A DNA stretch of 64,000 bases from Pandoraea commovens (GCF_902459615.1 NZ_CABPSA010000002.1:372001-436000), one strand, 5' to 3'. Positions 1 to 10,019 are shown, counted from the stretch's first letter. Notes: a model not told the origin generated them from the sequence alone. Numbers and translations: made by a program.

Positions 1-68
1 CTGCGGGCCGAACCGTCGCGGCCGCCGGTGGTGTGGGTTTTGCCGGTGTAGAGGATCTTGCTAGCCAT
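1..68 (-). CDS. ohr: Organic hydroperoxide resistance protein Ohr (N-terminal fragment)
   Basis: Only the first 22 codons are in the window; the gene runs off the left edge. The N-terminus contains ILYTGKTHTTGGRDG, which matches the start of Ohr/OsmC-family thiol peroxidases. These enzymes reduce organic and fatty-acid hydroperoxides in the cytoplasm using a pair of cysteines that would lie outside this window. An AAGGA-like ribosome site precedes the ATG. It is divergent from a MarR-family gene of the OhrR type, the usual regulator and neighbour, which supports the call despite the short fragment. Confidence 0.85.
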   Translation of the reverse strand, partial: MASKILYTGKTHTTGGRDGSAR

Positions 69-118
69 GATGTTTTCCTTTCGATTTGGGTTGAGATTGC
101 CTGCGAATCTTATTTTAT

Positions 119-143
119 TCGCATCCGATTTGATCGGATGCGA
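119..143. promoter_or_regulatory. Palindromic operator 1 between ohr and ohrR
   Basis: Perfect inverted repeat with 11-base arms (TCGCATCCGAT and its complement) around a 3-base TTG spacer, inside an AT-rich divergent promoter region. Its right half, ATCGGATGCGATG, recurs at 190-202. The size and symmetry fit a MarR/OhrR dimer site; binding by OhrR is inferred from position. Confidence 0.65.
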
Positions 144-180
144 TGAATAATGCGATAGGCGAAATCAAAAGTCAACACCT

Positions 181-202
181 TCCGATTAAATCGGATGCGA
201 TG
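181..202. promoter_or_regulatory. Palindromic operator 2 before ohrR
   Basis: TCCGAT-TAA-ATCGGA palindrome followed by TGCGATG, so the right half-site is identical to that of the operator at 119-143. The left half matches only in its inner six bases. It lies about 45 bases before the ohrR start and probably serves autoregulation, with the stronger site serving ohr. Confidence 0.6.
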
Positions 203-245
203 TATATTGTGACGAAATCGAACGAACCCACGAGAACTGAACATC

Positions 246-704
246 ATGAGCAAATCGAAGCCCACCGAGACCGCGTTGCCAAACCTCAGCGACTTCATGT
301 GTTTCGCGGTGTACTCGGCCAATCTGGCCTATGGGCGTGCCTACAAGTCCATTCTTGACGAGCTGGGTGTGACCTATACGCAATGGATTGCGATCGTGGC
401 GCTGTGGGAGGAAGACAATGTTTCCGTCAAACGGTTGGGCGAGAAGCTGTTCCTGGAGTCGAACACACTCACGCCTATCCTGAAGAAGCTCGAAGAACTC
501 GGCTATCTGCGTCGTCGGCGCGATCCCGCCGACGAGCGGCAGGTCATCGTCAGCCTGACCGAAGAAGGGAAGCAACTGCGCAAGAAGGGTGCACAGCGCG
601 ATCTGATTGCGGCGACCGGTCTCGATCCCGAGGAATTCGACCGCACGCAAAAGACCATCGCGAAAATGCGCGACAGCCTGCTCAAACACGCTAACGGCGA
701 TTGA
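246..704 (+). CDS. ohrR: MarR-family organic hydroperoxide sensor OhrR
   Basis: A 152-residue MarR-family winged-helix repressor. The N-terminal stretch FMCFAVYSANLAYGRAY with Cys19, followed by the helix around VTYTQWIAIVALW, is typical of OhrR. In this family the N-terminal cysteine is oxidised by organic peroxides, which releases the dimer from DNA. The wing region DPADERQ is conserved. No second cysteine exists in the protein, so the disulfide mechanism of two-Cys OhrR proteins such as that of Xanthomonas cannot operate; a one-Cys mechanism using an external thiol is expected. The gene is divergent from ohr, with two palindromes between them. Confidence 0.9.
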   Translation: MSKSKPTETALPNLSDFMCFAVYSANLAYGRAYKSILDELGVTYTQWIAIVALWEEDNVSVKRLGEKLFLESNTLTPILKKLEELGYLRRRRDPADERQVIVSLTEEGKQLRKKGAQRDLIAATGLDPEEFDRTQKTIAKMRDSLLKHANGD

Positions 705-740
705 CCGGCCGAGCGTCGTCGGCCCCGCATCGCGCTTGCA

Positions 741-1619
741 TCACTCGCCGATCAAAAACGGCGGCCCGAAGCGCGTCGCAATGTGTTCCGTCGACTCGAA
801 CAATTCGCGCAAGACCTGACTGGTGCACGTCGGTTGTACGTAAAGATAGAACGCGACGTCGGGCAGACGCGGCAGCCCGTCGGCCTCCGAGAGCACGCGC
901 ATGTTGGCGTCGAGCAATTCGGTGGTGCGCGCTGTCACGCCAAGGCCTGCGCTGATCGCAGCCTTGATGCCGGTGAGCGTCGGTGAGATGAAGCTCGTGC
1001 GCCACGCAATGCCCGCCGCATTCAGCCGTTCGATGGACAGACGTCGGAACAGACTCAGCTCGTCCGCCATCACGAGCGGCACGGGGGCCGACGAGTTGAA
1101 GATGAAGTCGTCGGCGCAGATCCACACCATCGGCGAGGTGCGCAACTTGATGCCGGGAAAGCCTTCGTCGTAGCGCGTCGAGATCGCGAGATCGAGTTCG
1201 TTGTCGCGCAGCGCGTCCATCAGATGCGGGCTGCGTCCGACGATGATCTCCAGCTGCAATTCCGCCGAGAGTTTCGACAGCCGTCGCAGCATGCTCGGCA
1301 GAATCGACTCCGCCACATCGTGCGGCGAGCCGATGCGCAACTTCTCCGCCGGTCCACGCGTTTGCATGACCTGCACCGCCTGATCGTTGAGCGCGAGAAT
1401 CTTGTTGGCATACGCGACGAGACGCACGCCGTCCGTCGTCATCGTCTTCTGCCGCCCCTGCTTTTCGAACAGCGGGCAACCCATTTCCTGCTCAAGCCGC
1501 TGCATCTGCTGCGTGATGGCCGATTGTGTACGACCCACGCGCGTGGCCGCCGCCGCAAACGTTTCATGCTGCGCAATTGCGACGAAAGTCCGCAGCAGAT
1601 CGATATCGAGATTTCGCAT
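741..1619 (-). CDS. LysR-family regulator divergent from the sulfur amino-acid cluster
   Basis: A 292-residue LysR regulator. The N-terminal helix-turn-helix spans about residues 5-65 (LDIDLLRTFVAIAQHETFAA, then VGRTQSAITQQMQRLE), and a substrate-binding domain follows. I chose the ATG at 1619 because the protein then begins with the standard MRNLDIDLLRTF; a longer frame starting at 1715 adds an unrelated leader. It is transcribed away from the ABC transporter at 1846-4895, and the gap holds palindromes, so it is probably the activator of that operon. The inducer is unknown; a sulfur amino acid is the obvious guess from context. Confidence 0.88.
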   Translation of the reverse strand: MRNLDIDLLRTFVAIAQHETFAAAATRVGRTQSAITQQMQRLEQEMGCPLFEKQGRQKTMTTDGVRLVAYANKILALNDQAVQVMQTRGPAEKLRIGSPHDVAESILPSMLRRLSKLSAELQLEIIVGRSPHLMDALRDNELDLAISTRYDEGFPGIKLRTSPMVWICADDFIFNSSAPVPLVMADELSLFRRLSIERLNAAGIAWRTSFISPTLTGIKAAISAGLGVTARTTELLDANMRVLSEADGLPRLPDVAFYLYVQPTCTSQVLRELFESTEHIATRFGPPFLIGE

Positions 1620-1641
1620 GGTCGTCCGCCCAGATACTTCA

Positions 1642-1689
1642 GAAACGTTAATGTTTCCCGGATAAAAATTAAATTGTTCTGAGCAATTT
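1642..1689. promoter_or_regulatory. Palindromes in the LysR / ABC transporter intergenic region
   Basis: Two inverted repeats lie just upstream of the LysR start: GAAAC-N6-GTTTC at 1642-1657 and AAATTG-N7-CAATTT at 1671-1689. Spaced dyads of this kind in a divergent LysR promoter are typical recognition and activation sites. No transcription start was determined. Confidence 0.5.
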
Positions 1690-1845
1690 TGGTGGATAAC
1701 CTGCCTGACACTCAAGCAATATTTATGTGACCGGGGGTGGAAGCCGGCATTGATCGGTCCCCCGCTAATCGATTCGCGTCATTTGCTTTCGCGCATACGA
1801 CAATGAATCGACACCCTTCGGTCAAACCCAAGGAGACTCAGGATC

Positions 1846-2679
1846 ATGTGGCAACGACACCTTGCTGGCGCGCTGTTCGCAACACTCGCCATGACGGGCA
1901 TCACGAACCTGGCACACGCCGACCAGTTGGCTGACATCAAGGCGCGCGGCACGCTCGTTTGCGGCACGCAAAACGCCAGCGAACCGTACGCCTTCCCCGA
2001 TGCCGCCACGCGCAAGATCGTCGGTTTCGACGTCGACGTGTGCACCGCGCTCGCGAAAGGCCTCGGTGTGAAGCTCGAACACCGCGCCCTGTCGACCGAC
2101 GCCCGTATCCCCGAACTCAAGACGCGTCGCGTCGATGTGCTTGCCGCTGCCGTCGCCTGGATGCCTGCCCGCGCCGCGCAGGTCGACTTCAGCGATCAGT
2201 ACTTCGTCGCCCCGATTCGCGTGTTGGTGCGCGCCGACTCGCCGGTGCAGACACTCGATCAGCTCTCGGGCAAGAAGATCGCCGCCTCGGAAGGCTCCAG
2301 CTCGGCGGCGGTGTCGGTGACGCGCCTGCCCGACTCGAATCTGCTGACGTTCCACGACATCTCGTCGGCGTTCCTCGCGCTGCAACAAGGCAAGGTCGAA
2401 GGGCTGGTGGCCGGACAACTGATCCTTGCGCGCTTCGCCAACGAAGCGGCAGCCAAGGGCGGACAGCAATACCGTCTGCTGACCAAGCCGGTGTTCGAAG
2501 AGCGCTGGGGCGTGGTGATGAACAAGGGCGAGCCGGCGCTGCGTGACGCCGTGAACAAGATTCTGGTCGACTACGACAAGACGAACGGCTTGCAGGACAG
2601 CTTCGAGAAATGGCTCGGCAGCAAGTCCGTGTACAAGTTCACGCGCGACTACAAGGTCGAGCCGATCAAGGTGCAGTGA
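1846..2679 (+). CDS. Amino-acid ABC transporter, periplasmic substrate-binding protein
   Basis: A 277-residue family 3 solute-binding protein. Residues 1 to about 25 form a Sec signal peptide ending LAHA. The mature domain begins DQLADIKARGTLVCGTQN and has the family pattern GFDVDVCTALAKGLG. It should capture a polar amino acid in the periplasm for the two permeases encoded immediately downstream. A good ribosome site (AAGGAGA) precedes the ATG. The linked cysteine-dioxygenase-like, rhodanese and PLP-lyase genes suggest a sulfur amino acid such as cystine as ligand; the specificity is an inference. Confidence 0.9.
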   Translation: MWQRHLAGALFATLAMTGITNLAHADQLADIKARGTLVCGTQNASEPYAFPDAATRKIVGFDVDVCTALAKGLGVKLEHRALSTDARIPELKTRRVDVLAAAVAWMPARAAQVDFSDQYFVAPIRVLVRADSPVQTLDQLSGKKIAASEGSSSAAVSVTRLPDSNLLTFHDISSAFLALQQGKVEGLVAGQLILARFANEAAAKGGQQYRLLTKPVFEERWGVVMNKGEPALRDAVNKILVDYDKTNGLQDSFEKWLGSKSVYKFTRDYKVEPIKVQ

Positions 2680-2694
2680 GCGAGACGTCGCACA

Positions 2695-3387
2695 ATGTTC
2701 GATCTCTCGTTTCTGCTTGAAGACGGTTACCTGAAGCTGTTTCGCGACGGCGTACTGACCACGCTCAAGCTGTTCGTGGTCTCGGGAATGCTGGCCATCG
2801 TCGTGGGCATCGTGCTCACGACGTTGCGCGCCCTGCCGGTGAAGCTCTTCAAGGGCTTCGTGATCGTGGTGGTGGAGTATCACCGCAACGTGCCGGTGCT
2901 GGTGCAGATTCTCGTCTGGTACTTCGGCGTGCCGCAATTGCTGCCGGACGGTCTGCGCGACTGGATCAACGCGGGCAACACCGAGTTCTTCTTCGCGACG
3001 GTCGCGCTGGCGCTCAACGCCGGTGCGTTCATCTCGGAAGACCTGCGCTCGGGCCTGCGTGCGATTCCGCATACGCAGCAGGAAGCCGCGTGGTCCATCG
3101 GTCTCACGTACTTGCAGTCGTTCCGCTACGTGATCCTGCCGCAAGGCATTCGCGTGGCGCTGCCTGCGTTGCTCAACCAGTCGTTGCTGCTCTTCAAGAA
3201 TAGCTCGCTCGCGATGGCGATCGGTGTGCATGAGTTGCTGTATCGCACGCGTCAGATCGACAACCTGACGTTCCGTACCTTCGACGTGTTTCTGGTGGCC
3301 ACGATTCTGTATCTGATCGGCACGCTCGCGCTCATGGCGCTCTCCGAGCACTTCTCCAAGCGCCGCACGGCGCCCTCGGGAGTCTGA
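2695..3387 (+). CDS. Amino-acid ABC transporter permease (HisM/GlnP type), first subunit
   Basis: A 230-residue inner-membrane permease with about five hydrophobic segments. The cytoplasmic EAA loop reads EAAWSIGLTYLQSFRYVILP near residues 128-147 and contacts the ATPase. It starts 15 bases after the binding-protein gene and is separated by 2 bases from the second permease gene, so the two probably form a heterodimeric channel. Family membership is clear; the transported amino acid is not visible in this sequence. Confidence 0.9.
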   Translation: MFDLSFLLEDGYLKLFRDGVLTTLKLFVVSGMLAIVVGIVLTTLRALPVKLFKGFVIVVVEYHRNVPVLVQILVWYFGVPQLLPDGLRDWINAGNTEFFFATVALALNAGAFISEDLRSGLRAIPHTQQEAAWSIGLTYLQSFRYVILPQGIRVALPALLNQSLLLFKNSSLAMAIGVHELLYRTRQIDNLTFRTFDVFLVATILYLIGTLALMALSEHFSKRRTAPSGV

Positions 3388-3389
3388 CG

Positions 3390-4082
3390 ATGTTCGAGAT
3401 TCTTCACGACTATCTCGCACTGTTCCTCGTCGGCAGCTGGCCCAACGGACCGCTCGGCGGTGTGGCAATCACGCTGATTCTGTCGGCGCTGGGTTTGGTG
3501 ATTTCGTTTCCGATTTCGGTGGTGATCGGTCTGGCGCAGGTCTCGCCGTGGCGCTGGATGCGACGCCTCGCCGGTATCTGGACACGCTTCGTGCGTGGCA
3601 TTCCGTTGCTGATGATCATCTTCTGGGCGTACTTCGCGGTGCCGTTGCTGGTGGGCGCCGAGGTCTCGGCGTTCACTACGGCCGTGTGCGCGATCATCGT
3701 CTACGAAAGCGCGTTCCTGTCGCAGATCGTGCGCGCAGGTCTCGAAGGGCTGCCGCGCGGACAGATGGAAGCCGCGCGCTCGAACGGCCTGTCGTGGCTG
3801 CAAAGCATGCGTTACGTGCAACTGCCGCAGGCGCTCGCGAATATGCTGCCGTCCATCGTCAACCAGTTCGTGTCGATCATCAAGGCGACGTCCCTCGCCT
3901 ACGTGATCGGTGTGCCGGAACTGACGTACTCGGCGGCGCAGGTCAATACGATCACGCTGACCAAGCCGCTGCAAACATTCCTCGTGCTCGCAGCGTTCTA
4001 TTTTGTGTTGTGTTTCGCCATTTCCCGATTCGCAGGCTGGCTGGAGCGACGTATCGCCCGCCAGCGTGCGGGACTGGCGTAA
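3390..4082 (+). CDS. Amino-acid ABC transporter permease (HisM/GlnP type), second subunit
   Basis: A 230-residue polytopic permease homologous to the preceding gene, with its own EAA loop (MEAARSNGLSWLQSMRYVQL) and the typical FVSIIKATSLAYVIGVPEL helix near the C-terminus. It is the partner of the upstream permease in the same operon. The start follows the stop of the previous gene by two bases, so translational coupling is likely. Confidence 0.9.
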   Translation: MFEILHDYLALFLVGSWPNGPLGGVAITLILSALGLVISFPISVVIGLAQVSPWRWMRRLAGIWTRFVRGIPLLMIIFWAYFAVPLLVGAEVSAFTTAVCAIIVYESAFLSQIVRAGLEGLPRGQMEAARSNGLSWLQSMRYVQLPQALANMLPSIVNQFVSIIKATSLAYVIGVPELTYSAAQVNTITLTKPLQTFLVLAAFYFVLCFAISRFAGWLERRIARQRAGLA

Positions 4083-4121
4083 GCGCAGGATTCAAGACGG
4101 TTTAAGAAGGAGAGCGCGATC

Positions 4122-4895
<774 letters not shown>

Positions 4896-4945
4896 TCGCG
4901 TCCCCTCACATAACAAAGCAAAGCACTACGGAGAAGACTTTCATC

Positions 4946-5542
4946 ATGTCCACGACTCAACTTCCCGAACAACGTCAGGCCGCTGTGAGCGACGCCATTG
5001 CCGCCATGAAGGCCGCGCTGGCCCCGGCGGGCGAGACGCGTCCCGCACTGGCCGAAGTGCTCGAACAGGTCAAGGCGCTCGCCGCACGCACCGCGCTCTG
5101 GAGCGAAGCCGACTTCCCGCCGCCGACCGACGGCGAGCTGCAAGCGCGCTATCTGATTCATGAAGATGCCGACAAGACCTACGCTCTGTATCTGAACGTC
5201 ATGCGTCCGGGCAAGAAGATCACGCCGCACAACCACACGACGTGGGCGTGCATCGCGGCGGTCGATGGCGTGGAATACAACTACGTCTATCGCCGTACCG
5301 ACGACGGCAAGACGCCCGGCGTCGGCACGCTCGAAGTGAGCGACACCGTCGTGGTCGACCCGGGCCACGGCATTGCGCTGGCGTCGGACGACATTCACGC
5401 GGTCGAGATTCAGGGCGACGCGCCGATCCGCCATCTGCACATGTACGGCCGTGCGCTGGAGACGCTGACCGAACGCATCACGTTCGATCTCGCCAAGGGC
5501 ACGTACCAGGTGATGGACATCGGCGTGAAGACGCGCCGCTGA
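4946..5542 (+). CDS. Cysteine-dioxygenase-like cupin (thiol dioxygenase)
   Basis: A 198-residue cupin of the type I cysteine dioxygenase family. The three-histidine iron site is visible: TPHNHTTW supplies His95 and His97, and DIHAVEI supplies His151. The family oxidises cysteine or related thiols (such as 3-mercaptopropionate) to sulfinic acids with O2. Lying directly behind an amino-acid importer and before rhodanese and PLP-lyase genes, it probably works in catabolism of an imported sulfur amino acid. Whether the substrate is cysteine or another thiol cannot be decided from the sequence. Confidence 0.82.
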   Translation: MSTTQLPEQRQAAVSDAIAAMKAALAPAGETRPALAEVLEQVKALAARTALWSEADFPPPTDGELQARYLIHEDADKTYALYLNVMRPGKKITPHNHTTWACIAAVDGVEYNYVYRRTDDGKTPGVGTLEVSDTVVVDPGHGIALASDDIHAVEIQGDAPIRHLHMYGRALETLTERITFDLAKGTYQVMDIGVKTRR

Positions 5543-5792
5543 TTCCCTGGCTTCGTCACCTCTTGACCTCCTGACCTCTTGATGCAGCACTGACCGTCGG
5601 CACACGTATCGCCGACGGCAAGCGACAAGACTCACCGACGGCGCGACTCTGTTCGCGTCACCCGAAGCACACCGCCCATGCCACTGGCACGAGCGGTGCG
5701 GGCCTGCTCATGCCTACGTTTTCGCGTGCCTTCGCGCGCGCTGACATGCGGCAGGCGAAATTGATCAACGACCTAACGTTACGACACCGGCT

Positions 5793-7394
5793 ATGACTTC
5801 GTTCACCCCTCATTTTGTGTCGCCAGCCCTGCTCAAGGACTGGCTGCACGACGGCACCGAGATCGCCGTGTTCGACGTGCGCGAGCACGGCCAGTACGGC
5901 GAAGCGCATCTCTTCTACGGCGTGACGCTGCCCTACAGTCGTCTTGAACTCGACATCGTGCGTCTGGCGCCGCGTCGCGACGCACGCATCGTCGTCTACG
6001 ACACCGACCAAAGCGTGGCGGTGCTGGCGGCGCAGCGTCTCGATGCGCTGGGTTATTCGGATGTGTACGTACTGGAAGGCGGCACGCAAGCGTGGCAAGC
6101 GGCGGGTTTTACGCTGTTCGCCGGGGTGAACGTGCCGTCGAAGACGTTCGGCGAACTCGTCGAGATGGCGTATCACACGCCGCGTGTCACGGCGCGCGAG
6201 TTGGCGGCCATGCGTGAGCGCGGCGACAACGTGGTGATTCTCGACGGACGTCCCGTCAACGAATATCTGAAGATGACGATTCCGTCGTCCATCTGCTGCC
6301 CGAACGGCGAACTGGGTTATCGCATTCGCGATCTGGTGCCGGATACGACCACGCCCATCGTCGTGAATTGCGCGGGTCGTACGCGCAGCATCATCGGCGC
6401 GCAGACGCTCATCAACCTCGGCATCCCCAATCCGGTGATGGCGCTGGAGAACGGCACGCAGGGCTGGTATCTGGAAGACCTCCCGCTGGAGCATGGCAGC
6501 ACGCGTCGTTATCCCGACGCCGTGTCGCCGGCCAGCGTCACGCAAATGCGTGAAGCCAGCGGTGCGCTCGCCGAGCGCTTCGCCGTGCCCGAAGTCGATG
6601 CGTCGACGTTCGCACAATGGGCGAAGGATACGTCGCGCACGCTGTTCCTGTGCGACGTGCGCACCCCCGAGGAATATGCCGCAGGCACGCTGCCGGGGGC
6701 GCAGCATACGCCGGGTGGCCAATTGATTCAGGCGACGGATCAGTACGTGGGTGTGCGTCATGCGCGCGTGGTGCTGTTCGACAACGACGGCGTGCGCGCA
6801 CCCATCGTCGCGAGCTGGTTGCGTCAGCTGGGTCACGATGCTTACGTGTTGCGCGACGGTCTTAACAGCGGGGCATCGCTGGCTGCGCCGACGCCGGGTG
6901 TTGAGACGACGCTGCCGGAGATCGACGTCGCGACGCTGAAGACGGCACTGGCCGATGGCAGCGCGACGGTGATCGACGTGCGTCCGAGCATGAGCTTCCG
7001 CCGTGAGCACGCGACGGGTGCGCGATGGGCGATTCGTCCGCGTCTGCCGAAGCTGCCCGCGTCCGGCAATGTGGTGCTGATCGCCGACGAGCGCGGGGTG
7101 GCCGAGTTGTTCGCGGCGGATTGGCGTCGTGAAAACGCGCAGGATTCGCGCACGTTCTCGTTGCTTGCGGGTGGGTTCAAGGCATGGGCTGCTGCCGGAC
7201 TGCCTGTCGAAGCGACGCCAGACTCGCCGCCGGACGCCGATTGCATCGACTACCTGTTCTTCGTGCATGACCGTCACGATGGCAACAAAGCGGCTGCGCG
7301 TCAGTATCTGGCGTGGGAAACCGGCCTGCTCGCGCAACTGGACGAGCATGAGCGCGGTGCTTTCCGTATTGGTGACGCCGCCGTCGCCAAGTAA
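5793..7394 (+). CDS. Four-domain rhodanese-like protein with one intact active site
   Basis: A 533-residue protein made of four rhodanese domains. Only the second has a canonical loop, VVNCAGRTRS (Cys near residue 194), which would carry a persulfide. The equivalent loops of domains 1, 3 and 4 read VVYDTDQS, VLFDNDGV and LIADERGV, with aspartate or another residue in place of cysteine, so these domains are probably structural or binding modules. Rhodaneses transfer sulfane sulfur. Position between the thiol dioxygenase and the PLP lyase suggests handling of sulfur released from an imported amino acid. A 250-base gap without other genes precedes it. Confidence 0.88.
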   Translation: MTSFTPHFVSPALLKDWLHDGTEIAVFDVREHGQYGEAHLFYGVTLPYSRLELDIVRLAPRRDARIVVYDTDQSVAVLAAQRLDALGYSDVYVLEGGTQAWQAAGFTLFAGVNVPSKTFGELVEMAYHTPRVTARELAAMRERGDNVVILDGRPVNEYLKMTIPSSICCPNGELGYRIRDLVPDTTTPIVVNCAGRTRSIIGAQTLINLGIPNPVMALENGTQGWYLEDLPLEHGSTRRYPDAVSPASVTQMREASGALAERFAVPEVDASTFAQWAKDTSRTLFLCDVRTPEEYAAGTLPGAQHTPGGQLIQATDQYVGVRHARVVLFDNDGVRAPIVASWLRQLGHDAYVLRDGLNSGASLAAPTPGVETTLPEIDVATLKTALADGSATVIDVRPSMSFRREHATGARWAIRPRLPKLPASGNVVLIADERGVAELFAADWRRENAQDSRTFSLLAGGFKAWAAAGLPVEATPDSPPDADCIDYLFFVHDRHDGNKAAARQYLAWETGLLAQLDEHERGAFRIGDAAVAK

Positions 7395-7487
7395 GCTGTG
7401 ACTTTCGGCGCGCAGGTGACCGCCCCGGTCCTGCGCGCCAGTGCTGCTTGACCTGAACCGTCCGAACCGCTCTCTCTAAGCCAGACC

Positions 7488-8741
7488 ATGTCCCGACAAT
7501 CCCCCCCGTCTTCCTCGCCTGATTCGTCCACGCCTTGCGCTGAACACGATGCGCCGCAGCATGGCCGCTCGGGTCGCGTTGCAACGCGCCTTGTTAAGGG
7601 CGGTATGGATACTGCCGTCATTGGTGGTCGTGCCGTCAACCCGCCTGTGGTGCGTGCGTCCACGGTGCTGTTCGAATCGATGGATGACCTGAACGATGCG
7701 CGTCGTCGTCGTGGCACCGAGCGCATGTTCACGTACGGCGCGCGTGGCAACCCGACGGGCTTCGCGCTCGAAGATGTCGTCGCCGGGCTGGAGGGCGGAT
7801 ATCGTGCGCGACTGTTCCCGACGGGGCTGGCGGCGATCTCGATGGTGTTTCTTGCCTATGTGCGTCCCGGCGACCATGTGTTGATCGCGGATTGCGTGTA
7901 TCAACCGGTGCGCCATTTCGTCGAGACGTTCCTCAAGCCGTGGGGTGTGCACGTCACGTTCTTTCGTGCGGACGGTAGCGACGCCGCCGAGCACATGACC
8001 GCGCGCACGAAGATGATCTACGTGGAAGCCCCCGGCTCGCTCGTCTACGAGATGTGCGACATTCCGGCGCTGGCCGATCTGGCGCATCGCCACGGGGCGC
8101 TGCTCGTTGCGGACAACACGTGGGGATCGGGCGTGCAATGCCGACCGCTGATGCTCGGAGCGGACATCTCCGTGATGGCCGCGACGAAGTACCTGAGCGG
8201 CCATTCCGACGTGATGATGGGCACTGTCACCACGACACAGGAAGTCTGGCAGACGCTCTCGACGATGGCCGACGCGCAAGGCGTGGCCGTGAGTCCCGAC
8301 GATGCTTATCTGGTGTTGCGTGGCACGCGTACGTTGGCGGCGCGTCTGGCGATGCACGAGCGCAATGCGCTGGAGGTGGTGCATTGGCTGGATGGATTGC
8401 CCGATGTCGCGCGTGTGTTCTGTCTGGCACTGCCGACGGACCCGGGGCACGCGTTGTGGCGTCGGGATTGTCTGGGCACGAACGGGCTGGTGTCGTTCGA
8501 GTTTGCCAACGCGACGCCCGTGCAGGCGGACCGCTTCGTCGATTCGCTGAAGCTTTTCGGCATCGGTGCGTCGTGGGGCGGCTTTGAGAGTCTGGCGACG
8601 GTATCGAACGTGGTCGGCACCCGCACGTGCGAAGACTGGTCACATGCCGGTCCCATCGTCCGTCTGCACATCGGTCTGGAAGATCCGCAGGATCTGATCG
8701 ATGATCTCGCTGCGGCGTTTGAGACGGTGTTTGGGAAGTGA
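7488..8741 (+). CDS. PLP-dependent Cys/Met-metabolism lyase (cystathionine beta-lyase MetC type)
   Basis: A 417-residue fold-type I PLP enzyme of the Cys_Met_Meta_PP family. The pyridoxal lysine is in MAATKYLSGHSDVMMG; VADNTWGSG provides the cofactor-contacting aspartate, and the tail LHIGLEDPQDLIDDL is family-typical. About 40 low-complexity residues precede the domain, so the true start may be slightly internal. Cystathionine beta-lyases split C-S bonds to yield pyruvate, ammonia and a thiol. Next to a rhodanese and an importer, a role in breakdown of imported cystine-like substrates is more likely than methionine synthesis. Confidence 0.85.
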   Translation: MSRQSPPSSSPDSSTPCAEHDAPQHGRSGRVATRLVKGGMDTAVIGGRAVNPPVVRASTVLFESMDDLNDARRRRGTERMFTYGARGNPTGFALEDVVAGLEGGYRARLFPTGLAAISMVFLAYVRPGDHVLIADCVYQPVRHFVETFLKPWGVHVTFFRADGSDAAEHMTARTKMIYVEAPGSLVYEMCDIPALADLAHRHGALLVADNTWGSGVQCRPLMLGADISVMAATKYLSGHSDVMMGTVTTTQEVWQTLSTMADAQGVAVSPDDAYLVLRGTRTLAARLAMHERNALEVVHWLDGLPDVARVFCLALPTDPGHALWRRDCLGTNGLVSFEFANATPVQADRFVDSLKLFGIGASWGGFESLATVSNVVGTRTCEDWSHAGPIVRLHIGLEDPQDLIDDLAAAFETVFGK

Positions 8742-8792
8742 TGTACCGGTCGCGCGCGGCGGGTTGGCGCGCGACCTAACCGAGCTGCGCGA

Positions 8793-10019
8793 TTACTTCG
8801 CAGGTGCTGCCGGTGCGGGACGGCTGCCGTCGAGCGTCGTCAGAATCTGATGGGCGGCGCGCAGCCGTTCTTCCATCGGGTAATTCTTGTTGGCGAGTAA
8901 CACGATCGCCATCTGCTTCGACGGGACGAAGGCCACATACGTGCCGAACCCGCTCGTCGATCCCGTCTTGTTGACCCACGACACCGGCGCCGGTGCCATC
9001 GGTGGCGTGAGTTCGCGCGCAGGGGTCGATTCCGTCGACATCCGCGTGGAGTTGCCCTCGATCAGCGCTTCGATCGTGACGGGATACGGATACTGTTCCC
9101 ACGCGAGGTCTTGCGTCATCGGCGCATCGAAGAAGTAACTTGTGCGCGTCGCGTAGATCGCGTGACGCAGACGCCGGTCATAGACCGCCTCGCCGAGGTT
9201 GGCGTTGACGAAGCGCAACAGGTCGGAGGCGGTTGTCTTCACACCGTATGCCTCCTGCTCGAACACACCGGGCGAGACGCGAATCGGCTTGCCGTTCTTA
9301 TATCCCCACGCGTAGTTTGCTTGCTGATCTTCCGGCACCTTGATGAAGGTGTGCTTCAGGTCGAGCGGCTTGAAGACGTGATCCGACATGAGCGTGGCGA
9401 AATCGCCGTGCATGGCCCGAGCGGTAATCCAGCCGAGCGCGCCGATGCTGATGTTCGAGTACGTGCGCGCGGTGCCGGTCGGCTGGGCGGGCTTCCACGC
9501 TTTGAGGTATTGCGTCATCTCCTCGATGTTGGTGACGTTGTCCGGCACTTGTTGCGGCATGCCGCCGGTGGTGTGCGTGCCGAGATTCAGCAGTTTGACG
9601 TCGCCGAACGGCGTGCCCGCGAACTCGGGGGCGCGACGGCTGACTTTGTCGGTCAGGGAGAGTGAGCCCGCGGCTTGCGCGTACGTCGCGAGCGTAGCGG
9701 TGAACGTCTTGCTGACGGAGCCGATCTCGAACAGGGTGTCGTCGGTGACGGGCTTGTTGGCGGCCTTGTCTGCGACACCGTAATCGAAGACATAGGACTG
9801 CCCGTCGAAGATGATGCCGACGGCCATGCCGGGAATGTCCTGACGCGTCATCAGCGGCGCGATGGTCTTATCGACGAGCGATTTGATCTCGTCTTGCCGG
9901 GGATTCGTCTGAACTTGCGCACCGGCCTCGGCGGCATAACTGCGCGCACTGAAAGCCATCCAGCTAATAGCGGCGGTCGCCGCAAGGGCGGCAAACAGGG
10001 TGATATGGGGTTTGGTCAT
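8793..10019 (-). CDS. ampC: Class C (AmpC-type) serine beta-lactamase
   Basis: A 408-residue secreted beta-lactamase with a signal peptide over residues 1 to about 30 (cleavage near SYAAEA). All three class C motifs are present: SVSK at residues 101-104, YSN at 187-189 and KTG at 351-353. It would hydrolyse cephalosporins and penicillins in the periplasm. No ampR-like LysR gene is divergent from it, unlike the usual inducible arrangement; the upstream region instead holds the palindrome at 10127 and an unrelated two-gene module. The product is somewhat longer than typical AmpC, with a Pro/Ala-rich C-terminal tail. Confidence 0.9.
   Translation of the reverse strand: MTKPHITLFAALAATAAISWMAFSARSYAAEAGAQVQTNPRQDEIKSLVDKTIAPLMTRQDIPGMAVGIIFDGQSYVFDYGVADKAANKPVTDDTLFEIGSVSKTFTATLATYAQAAGSLSLTDKVSRRAPEFAGTPFGDVKLLNLGTHTTGGMPQQVPDNVTNIEEMTQYLKAWKPAQPTGTARTYSNISIGALGWITARAMHGDFATLMSDHVFKPLDLKHTFIKVPEDQQANYAWGYKNGKPIRVSPGVFEQEAYGVKTTASDLLRFVNANLGEAVYDRRLRHAIYATRTSYFFDAPMTQDLAWEQYPYPVTIEALIEGNSTRMSTESTPARELTPPMAPAPVSWVNKTGSTSGFGTYVAFVPSKQMAIVLLANKNYPMEERLRAAHQILTTLDGSRPAPAAPAK

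Noticed and set aside
1822-3468. Long open frame of 548 codons on the minus strand opposite the ABC transporter genes
   Set aside because: It is antisense to clearly recognised genes, is Arg/His/Gln-rich with no domain, and is the usual consequence of high GC content. The same applies to 5658-7349, 21985-24396, 24589-27516 and 42779-44230.
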